Positions 1 to 8,231 of a DNA stretch of 46,569 bases are shown in pieces. Made by a program: the position numbers and the translations under genes. This DNA comes from Syntrophobacteraceae bacterium. Its GTDB lineage: Bacteria > Desulfobacterota > Syntrophobacteria > Syntrophobacterales > Syntrophobacteraceae. Under the pieces are notes generated by a model that had not been told where the DNA came from, ran no database searches, and saw only the letters and a program-made list of their open reading frames with translations. The number at the start of each line of letters is the position of its first letter. Within the stretch, counting starts at the first letter, position 1. The stretch covers positions 1 through 46,569 of the forward strand of contig JARLHP010000100.1 of the NCBI GenBank assembly GCA_031292195.1, written 5' to 3'.

Positions 1-2
1 AG

Positions 3-833
3 AGATGGGGCCGCGCAGTCCTGCAAGCTGGAAAGAACCGGCTCACGCTTGATGAAATCTTTCGCCTTCAGCGCATCCTGATTGAGGACACGCGGTTCGT
101 ACGCTCAGGTCTGCGTCCCGACGGCGTCTTTTTAGGCGAACAGGGTCACGATGGCGATCCGCTTCCGGAATTCATAGGTGCGCGCCCCGATAATCTGAAC
201 GATCTCATGGGCGGCTTGCTGGAGGCGAACGAGCGCATGCGAGACGATGGCGTCGACCCGGTGCTGAAGGCGGCGGCAACCGCATTCGGCTTCGTCTATG
301 TTCATCCGTTCCAGGATGGTAACGGTCGTATGCACCGCTGCCTGATCCACCACGTCCTTGCCGAACGGAGGTTTACGCCGCCGGGGATGATCTTCCCGGT
401 TTCGTCCGTGATGCTTGAGCGCATCGATGATTACCGCACAACTTTGCAGGCCCATTCCGCCCCCCTGATGCCCTTCGTCGACTGGCGGCCCACGGTTGAG
501 CGCAACGTTGAGGTACTCAACGAGACCGCCGATCTCTACCGCTATTTCGATTGCACGGGGGAGGCGGAGTTTCTGTATTCGTGCGTCAGACGCACCGTTG
601 AGCAGGATCTGCCGCGCGAGATCGACTACCTGCGCCGCCACGACGAAGCGATCCGCCGTATCATGGATGCGGTCGAAATGCCGGACCGGGTTGCTGAAAA
701 TCTGGTGAGGTTCATTAGACAGAACAATGGAGTTCTGTCCAATAAGCGCCGTGAGGGCCAGTTCAAGAATCTTCGCGAAGGGGAAGTGACTCTAATCGAG
801 GGCATTGTCAATGATGCGTTCGCAGGCTCCTGA
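3..833 (+). CDS. Fic-family protein (AMPylase-like), 3' part only
   Basis: The reading frame is open from base 3, so the gene begins before the window; about 276 residues are visible. The Fic core motif HPFQDGNGRMHR lies at bases 303-338 (visible residues 101-112). It matches HPFxDGNGRxxR, including the catalytic His and the nucleotide-phosphate-binding GNGR. Upstream residues resemble the substrate flap region of long Fic proteins, and the C-terminus (FIRQNNG...KRREGQF) is typical of the winged-helix tail of the roughly 350-500-aa Fic proteins. Family members usually transfer AMP or another phosphate-containing group to hydroxyl side chains of target proteins. No target can be inferred here. 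An inhibitory helix motif, if present, would be in the missing N-terminal part. The ATG at 207 is internal and should not be used as the start. Confidence 0.9.
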   Translation, partial: RWGRAVLQAGKNRLTLDEIFRLQRILIEDTRFVRSGLRPDGVFLGEQGHDGDPLPEFIGARPDNLNDLMGGLLEANERMRDDGVDPVLKAAATAFGFVYVHPFQDGNGRMHRCLIHHVLAERRFTPPGMIFPVSSVMLERIDDYRTTLQAHSAPLMPFVDWRPTVERNVEVLNETADLYRYFDCTGEAEFLYSCVRRTVEQDLPREIDYLRRHDEAIRRIMDAVEMPDRVAENLVRFIRQNNGVLSNKRREGQFKNLREGEVTLIEGIVNDAFAGS

Positions 834-1199
834 ATACCCCAAGAGATCGGCGGCGCCACGCGGCGAGGGTTCTTTAACCGGTCAAATATTCGGACACAAT
901 GAAGGGCGTAGAGCACAGCGGCTCGCAAATAAGTCGCAGGATGCCGACGACGAAGCTTAACGATCGGCGCCTGGATGAGATTTGGCTTGATGAGGGTGAG
1001 AGGATTGCGATTTGAGCGCCGGGCATCTTCCCCTCTACCGCCGGCCACACCTCTATTCTTCTTCCAATATTCTTTTGGCATATCCCTTGCTCACCATAGA
1101 GAAGTGCAATAGCGCACAGGCGATAAGATCCCGCCCCGGACCGGTCAGTGGCCGTGACGGGGCATTTTCGGACAGCTCCACAACGGCGGTTTCATTGGC
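834..1199. other. Intergenic region carrying a sigma-54 promoter
   Basis: This 366-base stretch between the Fic gene and the TPR gene holds no convincing coding sequence. A minus-strand frame across 626-1081 has no recognisable family and overlaps the Fic gene. The only recognisable element is the sigma-54-type promoter at 1075-1091. Confidence 0.6.
1075..1091 (+). promoter_or_regulatory. Sigma-54 (RpoN) promoter upstream of the flagellar cluster
   Basis: TTGGCATATCCCTTGCT matches the -24/-12 consensus TGGCAC-N5-TTGCW. The invariant GG (1077-1078) and GC (1089-1090) are exactly 10 bases apart. Transcription would start near 1102, about 100 bases upstream of the TPR gene. The next gene but one encodes a sigma-54 activator, which fits a self-contained flagellar regulatory circuit. 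Confidence 0.8.
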
Positions 1200-3614
1200 A
1201 TGAACAAGCTAAAAACCCTGGTCGCCATCCTGCTGGCAGTCCTGATCCTGGCCGGTATTGGAACGGACCCTTGCGCGGCCGCGGACAGGGACGGGTCGCA
1301 AACAAAGATAATCCGCCTGTTGTATCGGATTAAGGGGCATCAGACCTGTCTAACTTTTGACGCCGAAGGTCCGAAGCCAACGCGAATCGGTCCCGTCTCC
1401 GACTGCGGGATTTCGGTTTTCTTTTCGCAAATGGCGGTGGCAGTCGCGGACAAGTCTTTTACAGGGACTAAGACCGCGGTAAAGGAAGTCAAATTCAGGC
1501 GCGGGAGCGATTTTTTCGAGGTGCTGTTCCGCTGGGCAAACACAAAGGCCACTTACAATGTGCGCCCGGGCCGGCACGGGAGATACGTTTTAACGATGAT
1601 TCTAACGCCTCCTGCGGTCAAAAATTCTGTGACGGGCGATTCCGATGCGCAAAAGCCGACCGATTTCATCGTAAAAAGCGTGGGGGCGATAGCTCCCCCG
1701 GTTCAAATAAATACGGTCAAGACCTCCGAGCTGTTCGGGGCCGGAGCTTCGGCACGGGCGGCGACCGCTCTCGCCAAAAGGCTCAAGTCGGCAAAAGCCG
1801 TCGAATCCGCGCAGGCCCCAAAGCCCGCATCCTCCCCTTTTGTGGAACCGGACCAAAATGGCCTGGCCCTCTATGCCGGGGCCAACCGGAAGTTCGAAGA
1901 CTGTTCCCGTAACCTGGCATTCTGCGCCTCCGATATAATCACAGCTTACCGCAAGGCGCTAAAGGCCGGCCCCAGGTCTTCACAGGCCCCCCTGGCACTT
2001 TACAGATCAGGCCTGGCCTATTACACAATGGGAAAATACAGGGTGGCCGACCAGTTCTTCAAAACAGTTACTTCCCAATGGGCCGACAGCCCCGCGGCAT
2101 CCCGCTGTTGGATAGGGTCGGGAAACATCTGCATCAAAAGGGAATCATACATCGAGGCGATGGAGTCGTACCGGTGGGCACTGAGGCAAGCGAGCGCAAA
2201 AGAGGACAAGGCGGCGGCCGAATATGTGCTCGGTAAGACCTACCAGGTCCTGGGGGCACACAAGGAAGCCCTGCAGATGCTCCAGGACTGCCTTGCCCGG
2301 GAACCAGGCTATTACCACAAAAACCCCCTGGTCCTTCGTTTTATAGGAGAGGCCGAGTTTGACCTGGGCGACTTCCGGAATGCAAAACAAATGCTGCTCA
2401 GATATGTCAATTGCCAGGAGAGCGATCCGGACCAGGGAACCGTTCTGGCCAAAATCGGAGAGATTCTTCTCAACGACAAACAAGTCGAAGCGGCCAGAAA
2501 AACATACGGCTTTGTCCATAAATATTACACCAATTCCGAAGGAGATATAATCGGCCAGATACGCTCGGCGGAATTGATGGAAAAATTCGATCTGGGCAAG
2601 GCCATCGAGATGTATAATACGCTCCGGGCAAGGGATCTTTCTCCCAGCTTTCGCAACGTCGTCACGTTGAAGCTTGCCGAACTCGAACTGAAGAAGTGCG
2701 ATCTCGAGCAAGGTCTCACCCTGATGGACAAATCATTTCCGATCAAAGGCGACGGCGGGGCGCCCCCGGAAATTGGTTCGCTGCGGGAAAGTTTTTTCCG
2801 CAATCTGGTGAGGCAGTATTATTCCAACAGCGACTTCGACAAGACAATTCGGCTGGTCGATAAATATCGGGCGATCTTCAACAGCATGAACTCCCCGGAG
2901 ACCCTGGAAGAGGTGGCGGAAAGCTATGCGGCCCGGAAGTCATACTATAACGCGCTGCAAACCTACGACAGGCTTCTGGCGCAGCAGCACGGGGCAAACC
3001 TGGACGGCATACTGCTCAATTGCGGTGTCTATGCGCTGCGCCTCAGGGACTTTGGCAGGGCATCCCGTTATGCGCAGGCCGCGCAAAGCGGAGCGCTCAA
3101 ATTGAAAAAATCCGAGCTGCTTGCTCAGATTGCCTACCACAACGAGCAATACGCCGAGGCGGTCGGCTATTTTGAAAAAGTGATCCAGCAAAGGAACGAT
3201 TTCTATTTGAGCGACCCGGATTCCTATGCAGCCTTCGGCTACTCACTCTTTCAGGTGAAAAAGTATGGCGAGGCCGTCCCCATACTGAAGAAGGCGCTGG
3301 TGAGAGCAGCGGCGGACAAGGACACCAGGGAGTCGGTCCTGGTAACCCTTTCCGATTGTCTAAAAGAGCAGAAACAATACGATCAGGCGGCGGAAATGCT
3401 GGAAACAGCCATCCGCATCGCCGGCGGGGAAAAACAAAACGAACTGCTCTATAAGGTTTCCAAGCTCTATCTCGAGGCCGGTAAGTCTGAGCTGGCCGTT
3501 AAGAGACTCAACCGGATGGTAGCCGCCAAGGACGGTTTCTGGAGCGCGGTAGCCCAGCAGGAACTCAATACCATCAATATGGCGGCCGCCCAGACCGGCG
3601 GGAACAAGCAATAA
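1200..3614 (+). CDS. Secreted tetratricopeptide-repeat protein of the flagellar cluster
   Basis: This 804-aa protein begins with a Sec signal peptide (basic start, hydrophobic residues about 6-22, likely cleavage near the CAAA at residues 25-28). Residues about 35-140 are beta-rich and resemble an AMIN-type envelope domain, but this is only a pattern judgement. From about residue 225 to the end there are repeated TPR helix pairs (for example PLALYRSGLAYYTMGKYRVA and later YNALQTYDRLLAQQ). The product should be periplasmic and act as a protein-interaction scaffold. It lies directly downstream of a sigma-54 promoter and 39 bases before the sigma-54 activator. A role in flagellar assembly or motor-envelope anchoring is therefore inferred from position only. 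The ribosome-binding site is weak (GGCGG region), but the signal peptide supports this ATG. Confidence 0.8.
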   Translation: MNKLKTLVAILLAVLILAGIGTDPCAAADRDGSQTKIIRLLYRIKGHQTCLTFDAEGPKPTRIGPVSDCGISVFFSQMAVAVADKSFTGTKTAVKEVKFRRGSDFFEVLFRWANTKATYNVRPGRHGRYVLTMILTPPAVKNSVTGDSDAQKPTDFIVKSVGAIAPPVQINTVKTSELFGAGASARAATALAKRLKSAKAVESAQAPKPASSPFVEPDQNGLALYAGANRKFEDCSRNLAFCASDIITAYRKALKAGPRSSQAPLALYRSGLAYYTMGKYRVADQFFKTVTSQWADSPAASRCWIGSGNICIKRESYIEAMESYRWALRQASAKEDKAAAEYVLGKTYQVLGAHKEALQMLQDCLAREPGYYHKNPLVLRFIGEAEFDLGDFRNAKQMLLRYVNCQESDPDQGTVLAKIGEILLNDKQVEAARKTYGFVHKYYTNSEGDIIGQIRSAELMEKFDLGKAIEMYNTLRARDLSPSFRNVVTLKLAELELKKCDLEQGLTLMDKSFPIKGDGGAPPEIGSLRESFFRNLVRQYYSNSDFDKTIRLVDKYRAIFNSMNSPETLEEVAESYAARKSYYNALQTYDRLLAQQHGANLDGILLNCGVYALRLRDFGRASRYAQAAQSGALKLKKSELLAQIAYHNEQYAEAVGYFEKVIQQRNDFYLSDPDSYAAFGYSLFQVKKYGEAVPILKKALVRAAADKDTRESVLVTLSDCLKEQKQYDQAAEMLETAIRIAGGEKQNELLYKVSKLYLEAGKSELAVKRLNRMVAAKDGFWSAVAQQELNTINMAAAQTGGNKQ

Positions 3615-3653
3615 ACGTCAAATGGCCGAACAACCAGCCCCGGGATACACGTA

Positions 3654-4994
3654 ATGAATGTGCTCCTCATTGAAACGGACTCCGAAGACGCCCGAAAGAT
3701 TTCCTCTTTTTTGCGGGAGCAGGGGCACCTGTGCGTGCTGACCGACTCGGCCAGGTCGGCTAGAAGCTTGCTCAAAAAGGAATCCCCGGGGCTCGCCCTT
3801 CTTCACATCAACGGCAATACGGCGCAGTCCATGGAATTTCTGGAAGCGGCCAAAAATTTGGAACCGCCCGTGCCGGTGATCATTCTCACCAAGAAACCCA
3901 AGCTCGATGAAGCGGTGGAAAGCGTAAAAAACGGAGCATGGGACTTCTGGACCAAGCCGATTTCACCGGAGCGTCTCACCAAGGCCATTGAACTGTTGGA
4001 GGCCGGAAAGCGCCGGCCCGCCCCCCCGCCCATAGCCGCGGACGATCCCATAATTTCCCGCGACCCGCAGCTGTGCTCCACGAAGGCCCTGGCCAGAAAA
4101 ATCGCCCCGAGCAAGGCGGCCGTCTTCATCCAGGGGGAAAGCGGGACTGGAAAGGAACTCTTTGCCCGCTACATTCATCAGCAAAGCGGCAGAAAAGACA
4201 ACCCTTTCATAGCGCTCAACTGTGCGGCCCTTCCCGACACACTCCTGGAGAGTGAGCTTTTCGGATACGAAAAGGGGGCTTTCACCGGCGCGATCAGAAA
4301 CCGGGAAGGTAAGTTCGAACTGGCGCACACCGGAACGATTCTACTCGACGAGGTGACCGAAATCCCTTTCCACCTCCAGGCGAAGCTTTTGCGGGTCCTC
4401 CAGGAAGGCGAAGTGGACCGGCTGGGCGGCAAATATCCCGTCCCGGTAGATGTAAGAGTGATTGCCACCACCAACGTCAGAATCGAAGAACAAGTCAGGG
4501 AAGGCAAATTCCGCAAGGACCTGTATTACCGCCTCAACGTGATACCGCTGAGAATACCGCCTTTACGAGAACGGCCGGGCGACATCCTGCCCCTGGCCGA
4601 GCATTTCCTGGAGCGGTACAGCGCCGAAAACGGCTCAAAGGACGTGACCCTGGCCCCCGAATCGCTCAAAATGCTCGCGGAATACGGATGGCCGGGTAAT
4701 GTGAGAGAGCTTCAAAACGTCATCCAGAGGTCCGTCCTCATTTCTGATTCCCGAGTGGTGGGCCCGGAGTCCATTATGTTCGATCCGGGTTTGGAACCCG
4801 ATTGCGCCCAGCCTTCGGGGTTGTCGCTCATGCCGCTTTGCGAGGTGGAAAAGCTGATGATCGAAAAAGCCCTGGGCAGCGTCGAGGGCAATCGGACCCG
4901 GGCCGCCGAACTTCTGGGTATCAGCGTAAGGACGCTTCGAAACAAGCTCGCCGAATATCGTCAAACTATTGACCAGGATGTCGACGATCAGTGA
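3654..4994 (+). CDS. Sigma-54-dependent activator (FlrC/FleR-like) with degenerate receiver
   Basis: The 446-aa protein has three domains. Residues 1-115 form a receiver fold that keeps the late Thr (ILT, 77-79) and Lys (TKPI, 100-103). The usual phospho-acceptor Asp at the end of beta-3 is replaced by His51 (ALLHING), so phosphorylation by a sensor kinase is unlikely. Residues about 133-375 form the AAA+ domain, with Walker A GESGTGKE (161-168), the sigma-54 contact loop GAFTGA (208-213) and Walker B ILLDE (229-233). Residues about 403-440 form a Fis-type helix-turn-helix (NRTRAAELLGISVRTLRNKL). Flanking genes are flagellar, and sigma-54 promoters precede the TPR gene and flgB, so this is most likely the flagellar class activator. 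FleQ also has an atypical receiver, but naming the exact orthologue is not justified. Confidence 0.93.
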   Translation: MNVLLIETDSEDARKISSFLREQGHLCVLTDSARSARSLLKKESPGLALLHINGNTAQSMEFLEAAKNLEPPVPVIILTKKPKLDEAVESVKNGAWDFWTKPISPERLTKAIELLEAGKRRPAPPPIAADDPIISRDPQLCSTKALARKIAPSKAAVFIQGESGTGKELFARYIHQQSGRKDNPFIALNCAALPDTLLESELFGYEKGAFTGAIRNREGKFELAHTGTILLDEVTEIPFHLQAKLLRVLQEGEVDRLGGKYPVPVDVRVIATTNVRIEEQVREGKFRKDLYYRLNVIPLRIPPLRERPGDILPLAEHFLERYSAENGSKDVTLAPESLKMLAEYGWPGNVRELQNVIQRSVLISDSRVVGPESIMFDPGLEPDCAQPSGLSLMPLCEVEKLMIEKALGSVEGNRTRAAELLGISVRTLRNKLAEYRQTIDQDVDDQ

Positions 4995-5012
4995 TCGATG
5001 AGGTGTCAAAAA

Positions 5013-5210
5013 GGGAGCAGGGAGCGAGAAGCGAGAAGCGGGGAGCAAAAAAAGGGGTTCTTCCCGCTCCCTGCTCCCCGCTCCCTGCTCCCTGCTCCCT
5101 GCTCCTTGCTCCTTGCTCCTTGCTCCCCGCTCCCCGCTCCCTGCTCCCTGCTCCCTGCTCCTTGCTCCCTGCTCCTTGCTCCTTGCTCCTTGCTTCCCGC
5201 TTCCCGCTCC
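5013..5210. repeat. Palindromic array of seven-base words (GGGAGCA / TGCTCCC)
   Basis: Left arm 5013-5046 consists of variants of GGGAGCA and GAAGCGA. After a short A-rich/G-rich spacer, the right arm 5060-5210 consists of about 20 copies of the complementary word (CTCCCTG, CTCCTTG, CTCCCCG). A transcript would fold into a long hairpin. The array sits between the activator stop and the sigma-54 promoter of flgB. It could act as a terminator or insulator between the two transcription units, which is inference. Open frames through it are simple-sequence artefacts. Confidence 0.85.
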
Positions 5211-5213
5211 TAA

Positions 5214-5229
5214 TGGTACGAGATTTGCT
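5214..5229 (+). promoter_or_regulatory. Sigma-54 promoter of flgB operon
   Basis: TGGTACGAGATTTGCT differs from TGGCACG-N4-TTGCW at one position. GG (5215-5216) and GC (5227-5228) are spaced by 10 bases. The predicted transcription start is about 5240, leaving a short leader with the Shine-Dalgarno AAGGAGT before the flgB ATG at 5263. Confidence 0.82.
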
Positions 5230-5262
5230 CATGGATAAGGGCAAACAACAAAGGAGTCCGCC

Positions 5263-5649
5263 ATGAGCAACGCCATTGTTTTCGATAAGACCATGGAGAT
5301 GATCCAGGACCGGCTGAGCCTGAGTTCGATGAACCAGAAGCTGATCTCGAGCAACCTGTCAAATATCAACACCCCGGGCTACAAGACGAAGAGTCTTTCG
5401 TTTGAAGACACCCTCCGACAATCTCTCGAAGACCATGTACTGCAAATGGTCCGCACCAACAGCCGCGATATAGACCCCCACGATCCGGTCGAGGGGCTGC
5501 AAAAAACCTCGGTGGTGGAAGGCGGTCCTGTTGACCTGGAGACCCAGATGGTCAACCTGACCAAGAACAGCCTTGAGTTCCAATACATGATCGCCATGCT
5601 CGACAAAAAATTCACCATGCTAAAAACCGCTATAACGGACGGAGGCTAA
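5263..5649 (+). CDS. flgB: Flagellar basal-body rod protein FlgB
   Basis: At 128 aa it is the usual FlgB size. It carries the rod-family N-terminal signature NLSNINTPGYK (about residues 31-41), an amphipathic N-terminal helix, and a C-terminal helix (LEFQYMIAMLDKKFTMLKTAI). FlgB forms the proximal rod of the periplasmic driveshaft and is exported by the flagellar type III apparatus. The Shine-Dalgarno is strong (AAGGAGT, about 9 bases before ATG). flgC follows after two bases, so the genes are co-translated. The sigma-54 promoter at 5214-5229 makes this the first gene of the downstream flagellar operon. Confidence 0.95.
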   Translation: MSNAIVFDKTMEMIQDRLSLSSMNQKLISSNLSNINTPGYKTKSLSFEDTLRQSLEDHVLQMVRTNSRDIDPHDPVEGLQKTSVVEGGPVDLETQMVNLTKNSLEFQYMIAMLDKKFTMLKTAITDGG

Positions 5650-5651
5650 AG

Positions 5652-6089
5652 ATGAATCTCGAATCGGCAATACAGATTAGCGCGTCGGGCCTTTCGGCCG
5701 AGCGCACCCGGATAGACGTAACCGCATCCAACCTGGCCAACATCAACACCACCAAGATGGCGGACGGCTTGCCCTACAGGCGCAAGACCCTGGTTTACCA
5801 GGCCGTTCCCGTAGACGGTTTTCAAGGTCAGCTGGCCTCGGCCATGGGAAGGGATGCCGACAAGGTGAACGTGGTCGATATCATTCCTGACGGGAGTGAC
5901 TTCAAACAGATCTATGACCCGGGAAACCCGGATGCGGATCAAAACGGCATGGTGCTCATGCCCAACATAAACCAGATCGAGGAAATGGCCAATCTGGAGG
6001 ACGCCAGCAGGTCCTATGAAGCAAACCTGGCTGCTCTTGAGACCGCCAAGAACCTGGCCATTAAATCCATAAGCATAGGCGCACAGTAG
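5652..6089 (+). CDS. flgC: Flagellar basal-body rod protein FlgC
   Basis: At 145 aa it has normal FlgC length. The rod signature SNLANINTTK (about residues 27-36) replaces the common TPGY ending, which is usual for FlgC. The C-terminal helix contains the rod/hook-family pattern EDASRSYEANLAALETAK. FlgC joins FlgB, FlgF and FlgG in the rod and contacts FliE and the MS ring. It is two bases from flgB and 16 bases from fliE, in the classical flgB-flgC-fliE order. Confidence 0.95.
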   Translation: MNLESAIQISASGLSAERTRIDVTASNLANINTTKMADGLPYRRKTLVYQAVPVDGFQGQLASAMGRDADKVNVVDIIPDGSDFKQIYDPGNPDADQNGMVLMPNINQIEEMANLEDASRSYEANLAALETAKNLAIKSISIGAQ

Positions 6090-6105
6090 CCGGGAGATTC
6101 AGTAG

Positions 6106-6408
6106 ATGCTTATCCAACCGATCATCAAAAACCTGTTTGAAAACGGTCCGGCTTCCACTGCGCCCGAAGCACCAACCGGGACGGGCTCGACCTCTTTCGC
6201 CGACCAGTTGCAATCGAAAATCGGCGAGGTGAACAACCTCCAGAACCAGGCCGACAAGGCGATGCAACACAGCTCCGCCGGAGGCATCGACGGCATCCCC
6301 GAAACCATGATCAAGCTGGAAGAGGCCAACATGGGACTGCTGATGGTGGCCAAGGTGCGGGACAAGGCCCTGCAGGCCTACCAGCAAGTGATGCAGATGC
6401 AGTTCTGA
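6106..6408 (+). CDS. fliE: Flagellar hook-basal body protein FliE
   Basis: This 100-aa protein has the typical FliE C-terminal half (MIKLEEANMGLLMVAKVRDKAL). It has a low-complexity Ala/Pro/Thr N-terminus and a central FADQLQSKIGEVNNLQ segment. FliE links the MS ring (FliF) to the proximal rod (FlgB) and is an early export substrate. Shine-Dalgarno GGGAG precedes the ATG by 9 bases. Downstream is a 229-base gap filled by a palindromic repeat array before fliF, which is unusual inside an otherwise tightly packed operon. Confidence 0.93.
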   Translation: MLIQPIIKNLFENGPASTAPEAPTGTGSTSFADQLQSKIGEVNNLQNQADKAMQHSSAGGIDGIPETMIKLEEANMGLLMVAKVRDKALQAYQQVMQMQF

Positions 6409-6410
6409 GA

Positions 6411-6631
6411 TCGTGACTCGTGACTCGTGACTCGTGACTGGTGATTCGTGACTGGTGATTCGTGACTGGTGACTCGTGACTGGACAAAGAATTAGTATAG
6501 TCCACAATCGCTAGTAGCTAATTACTATCCACTGAGAACCAAACACAGATCCAATCACAAGTCACGAGTCACCAGTCACGAATCACGAATCACGAATCAC
6601 GAATCACGGATCACGGATCACGAATCACGGA
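6411..6631. repeat. Palindromic array of seven-base words (GTGACTC / GAATCAC)
   Basis: Left arm 6411-6483 holds about ten tandem variants of GTGACTC, GTGACTG and GTGATTC. The centre, about 6484-6551, is unique AT-richer sequence. Right arm 6552-6631 holds about eleven complementary words (GAGTCAC, GAATCAC, GGATCAC). The array as a whole can form a cruciform or a long RNA hairpin. It fills the fliE-fliF gap and its last unit ends a few bases before the fliF start, where it also supplies the only (poor) ribosome-binding sequence. It is the same architecture as 5013-5210 but a different word. Confidence 0.88.
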
Positions 6632-6637
6632 TGTTAT

Positions 6638-8227
6638 ATGAAAACCATTCAGGAATATCTGCAAAGACTCCAGGAATATGCCAAGGCTCTGACCCTGCAG
6701 CAAAGGATCTCCTACGGCGGAGGCCTGCTCATTATGATAGGGGCCGTGGTCTTCCTGGTATACCTGAACAACAGGGTCGATTATGCCCCTTTATTTTCGG
6801 GGCTCTCCGACAGCGACATGGGAGAAATCGTTCAGACCCTCAAAGAGAAAAAAATTCCTTACCACGCAGACCAAAACCGTATCGACGTACCAAAGGCGCA
6901 GGTCTATGAAACCCGGCTTTCCCTTGCCGCCAGTGGAATTCCGAAGGGCTCGGGCATAGGGTTCGAAATTTTCGACCACCAGAATCTGGGCACAACGGAA
7001 TTCGTCCAGAAGATCGACTACCAAAGAGCGCTCCAGGGAGAACTGGCCAGGACCATAGACGGTATGAGCCAGGTGCTCGAAAGCAGGGTGCATCTTGTCC
7101 TGCCGGTGGACAGTCTTTTCAAGGATGACCAGAAGCCGGCCACCGCGGCGGTTGTGCTCAAGTTGCGCCGGGGCGCCACCATGGACAGCAAGGAACTGCA
7201 AGGCATAGTGCATCTTGTGGCGGCTTCGGTACGAGGTCTCAAAGAGGACCACATAACCGTCATGAGCACGGATGGACGGCTCTTGTACACAAAGCAGAAA
7301 CAAGATCAAACCGAGCAGCTGACGGATACCGAACTGGGAATCAAGCACCGGATGGAAGAAGATCTGAGCCAGAAAATCCAGAGCATGCTCGAACGGGTGG
7401 TAGGTCCGAACAAGGTGATGGCCAAAGTGGCCGTTGATCTCAATATGGACCAGGTGCAGATAGCCGAAGACCGATATGACCCGGACAGCGCGGTCATCAG
7501 GAGCCAGGAAAGGACCACGGAAAACGCGCAGGGCGGCAACGTGGGGCAGGGGCAGGGCACTCCCGACATCCAGGGGAAACTTCTGCAAAACGCCCCCAAC
7601 ACCACGGCACAAAAATCCGGCAACCAGTCCAACCGCCAGACCGAAGTCGTAAACTACGAAATCAACAAGACGAGCAGGCGGATAACCCAGTTGCCCGGCG
7701 GCATCTCCAAGCTGACGGTGGCCGTTATGGTTGACGGAACCTATAAAACGGAGAAAGGCGCCGACGGCCAGCCCAACGACATTTATGTGGCGCGATCCCC
7801 CGAAGAGATAAAATCGATCAAGCAACTTGTCCAGGACGCGGTGGGATACAGCGAATCGCGCGGTGACCAGGTAACGGTTTCCAGTATTCCTTTCGTCACC
7901 GACATGGGCGGCGGGGACATGGTGAAAGCGGAAAACAAGTATTTGCAGTTTGTCAAAAGCTGGCAAAAGGTAATTTTCAACGTGGTCATAGCCGCACTGG
8001 TCTTTTTGTTCATCATAAGGCCGGTCATGAAAAAATTTCGCACTGTCTCCCAGGAGACCAAAAAACTGCCCGCCCCCGGCGCAACGACCGAGGAACAGGA
8101 ATCGGCCCTGCTAATCGACAAACCTGTGGCGCAGATTACGATCCGCAAGAAATCGGCCGCCCTGGTCAAGTACGATACCAACAGGGCCACGGAAATCATA
8201 CGAGAATGGTTAAGAGACGAGGTTTAG
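6638..8227 (+). CDS. fliF: Flagellar MS-ring protein FliF
   Basis: The 529-aa product is of normal FliF length. Transmembrane segment 1 is at about residues 23-44 (LLIMIGAVVFLVYL). The ring-building YscJ/FliF region follows (VDYAPLFSGLSDSDMGEIV...). A large periplasmic domain contains a Gln/Asn/Gly-rich loop (about 295-335). Segment 2 is at about 447-468 (VIFNVVIAALVFLFII). The cytoplasmic C-terminus binds FliG. FliF is the membrane platform on which rod, C ring and export gate are built. The ATG abuts the repeat array, and the Shine-Dalgarno is poor, so its expression may depend on the array structure (inference). fliG follows after four bases. Confidence 0.95.
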   Translation: MKTIQEYLQRLQEYAKALTLQQRISYGGGLLIMIGAVVFLVYLNNRVDYAPLFSGLSDSDMGEIVQTLKEKKIPYHADQNRIDVPKAQVYETRLSLAASGIPKGSGIGFEIFDHQNLGTTEFVQKIDYQRALQGELARTIDGMSQVLESRVHLVLPVDSLFKDDQKPATAAVVLKLRRGATMDSKELQGIVHLVAASVRGLKEDHITVMSTDGRLLYTKQKQDQTEQLTDTELGIKHRMEEDLSQKIQSMLERVVGPNKVMAKVAVDLNMDQVQIAEDRYDPDSAVIRSQERTTENAQGGNVGQGQGTPDIQGKLLQNAPNTTAQKSGNQSNRQTEVVNYEINKTSRRITQLPGGISKLTVAVMVDGTYKTEKGADGQPNDIYVARSPEEIKSIKQLVQDAVGYSESRGDQVTVSSIPFVTDMGGGDMVKAENKYLQFVKSWQKVIFNVVIAALVFLFIIRPVMKKFRTVSQETKKLPAPGATTEEQESALLIDKPVAQITIRKKSAALVKYDTNRATEIIREWLRDEV

Positions 8228-8231
8228 GCAT

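Noticed and set aside
626..1081. Minus-strand frame upstream of the TPR gene
   Set aside because: Overlaps the end of the Fic gene, has Arg/Pro-rich composition and no recognisable family.
4991..5266. Open frames rich in Leu-Ala-Pro-Cys across the repeat array
   Set aside because: Products of the seven-base repeat read in three frames; not genes.
6411..6631. CRISPR-like tandem repeat
   Set aside because: Units are seven bases without spacers and appear in both orientations; not a CRISPR array.
6791..7966. 391-codon minus-strand frame
   Set aside because: Antisense shadow of fliF; His/Leu/Phe-rich composition and no motif.
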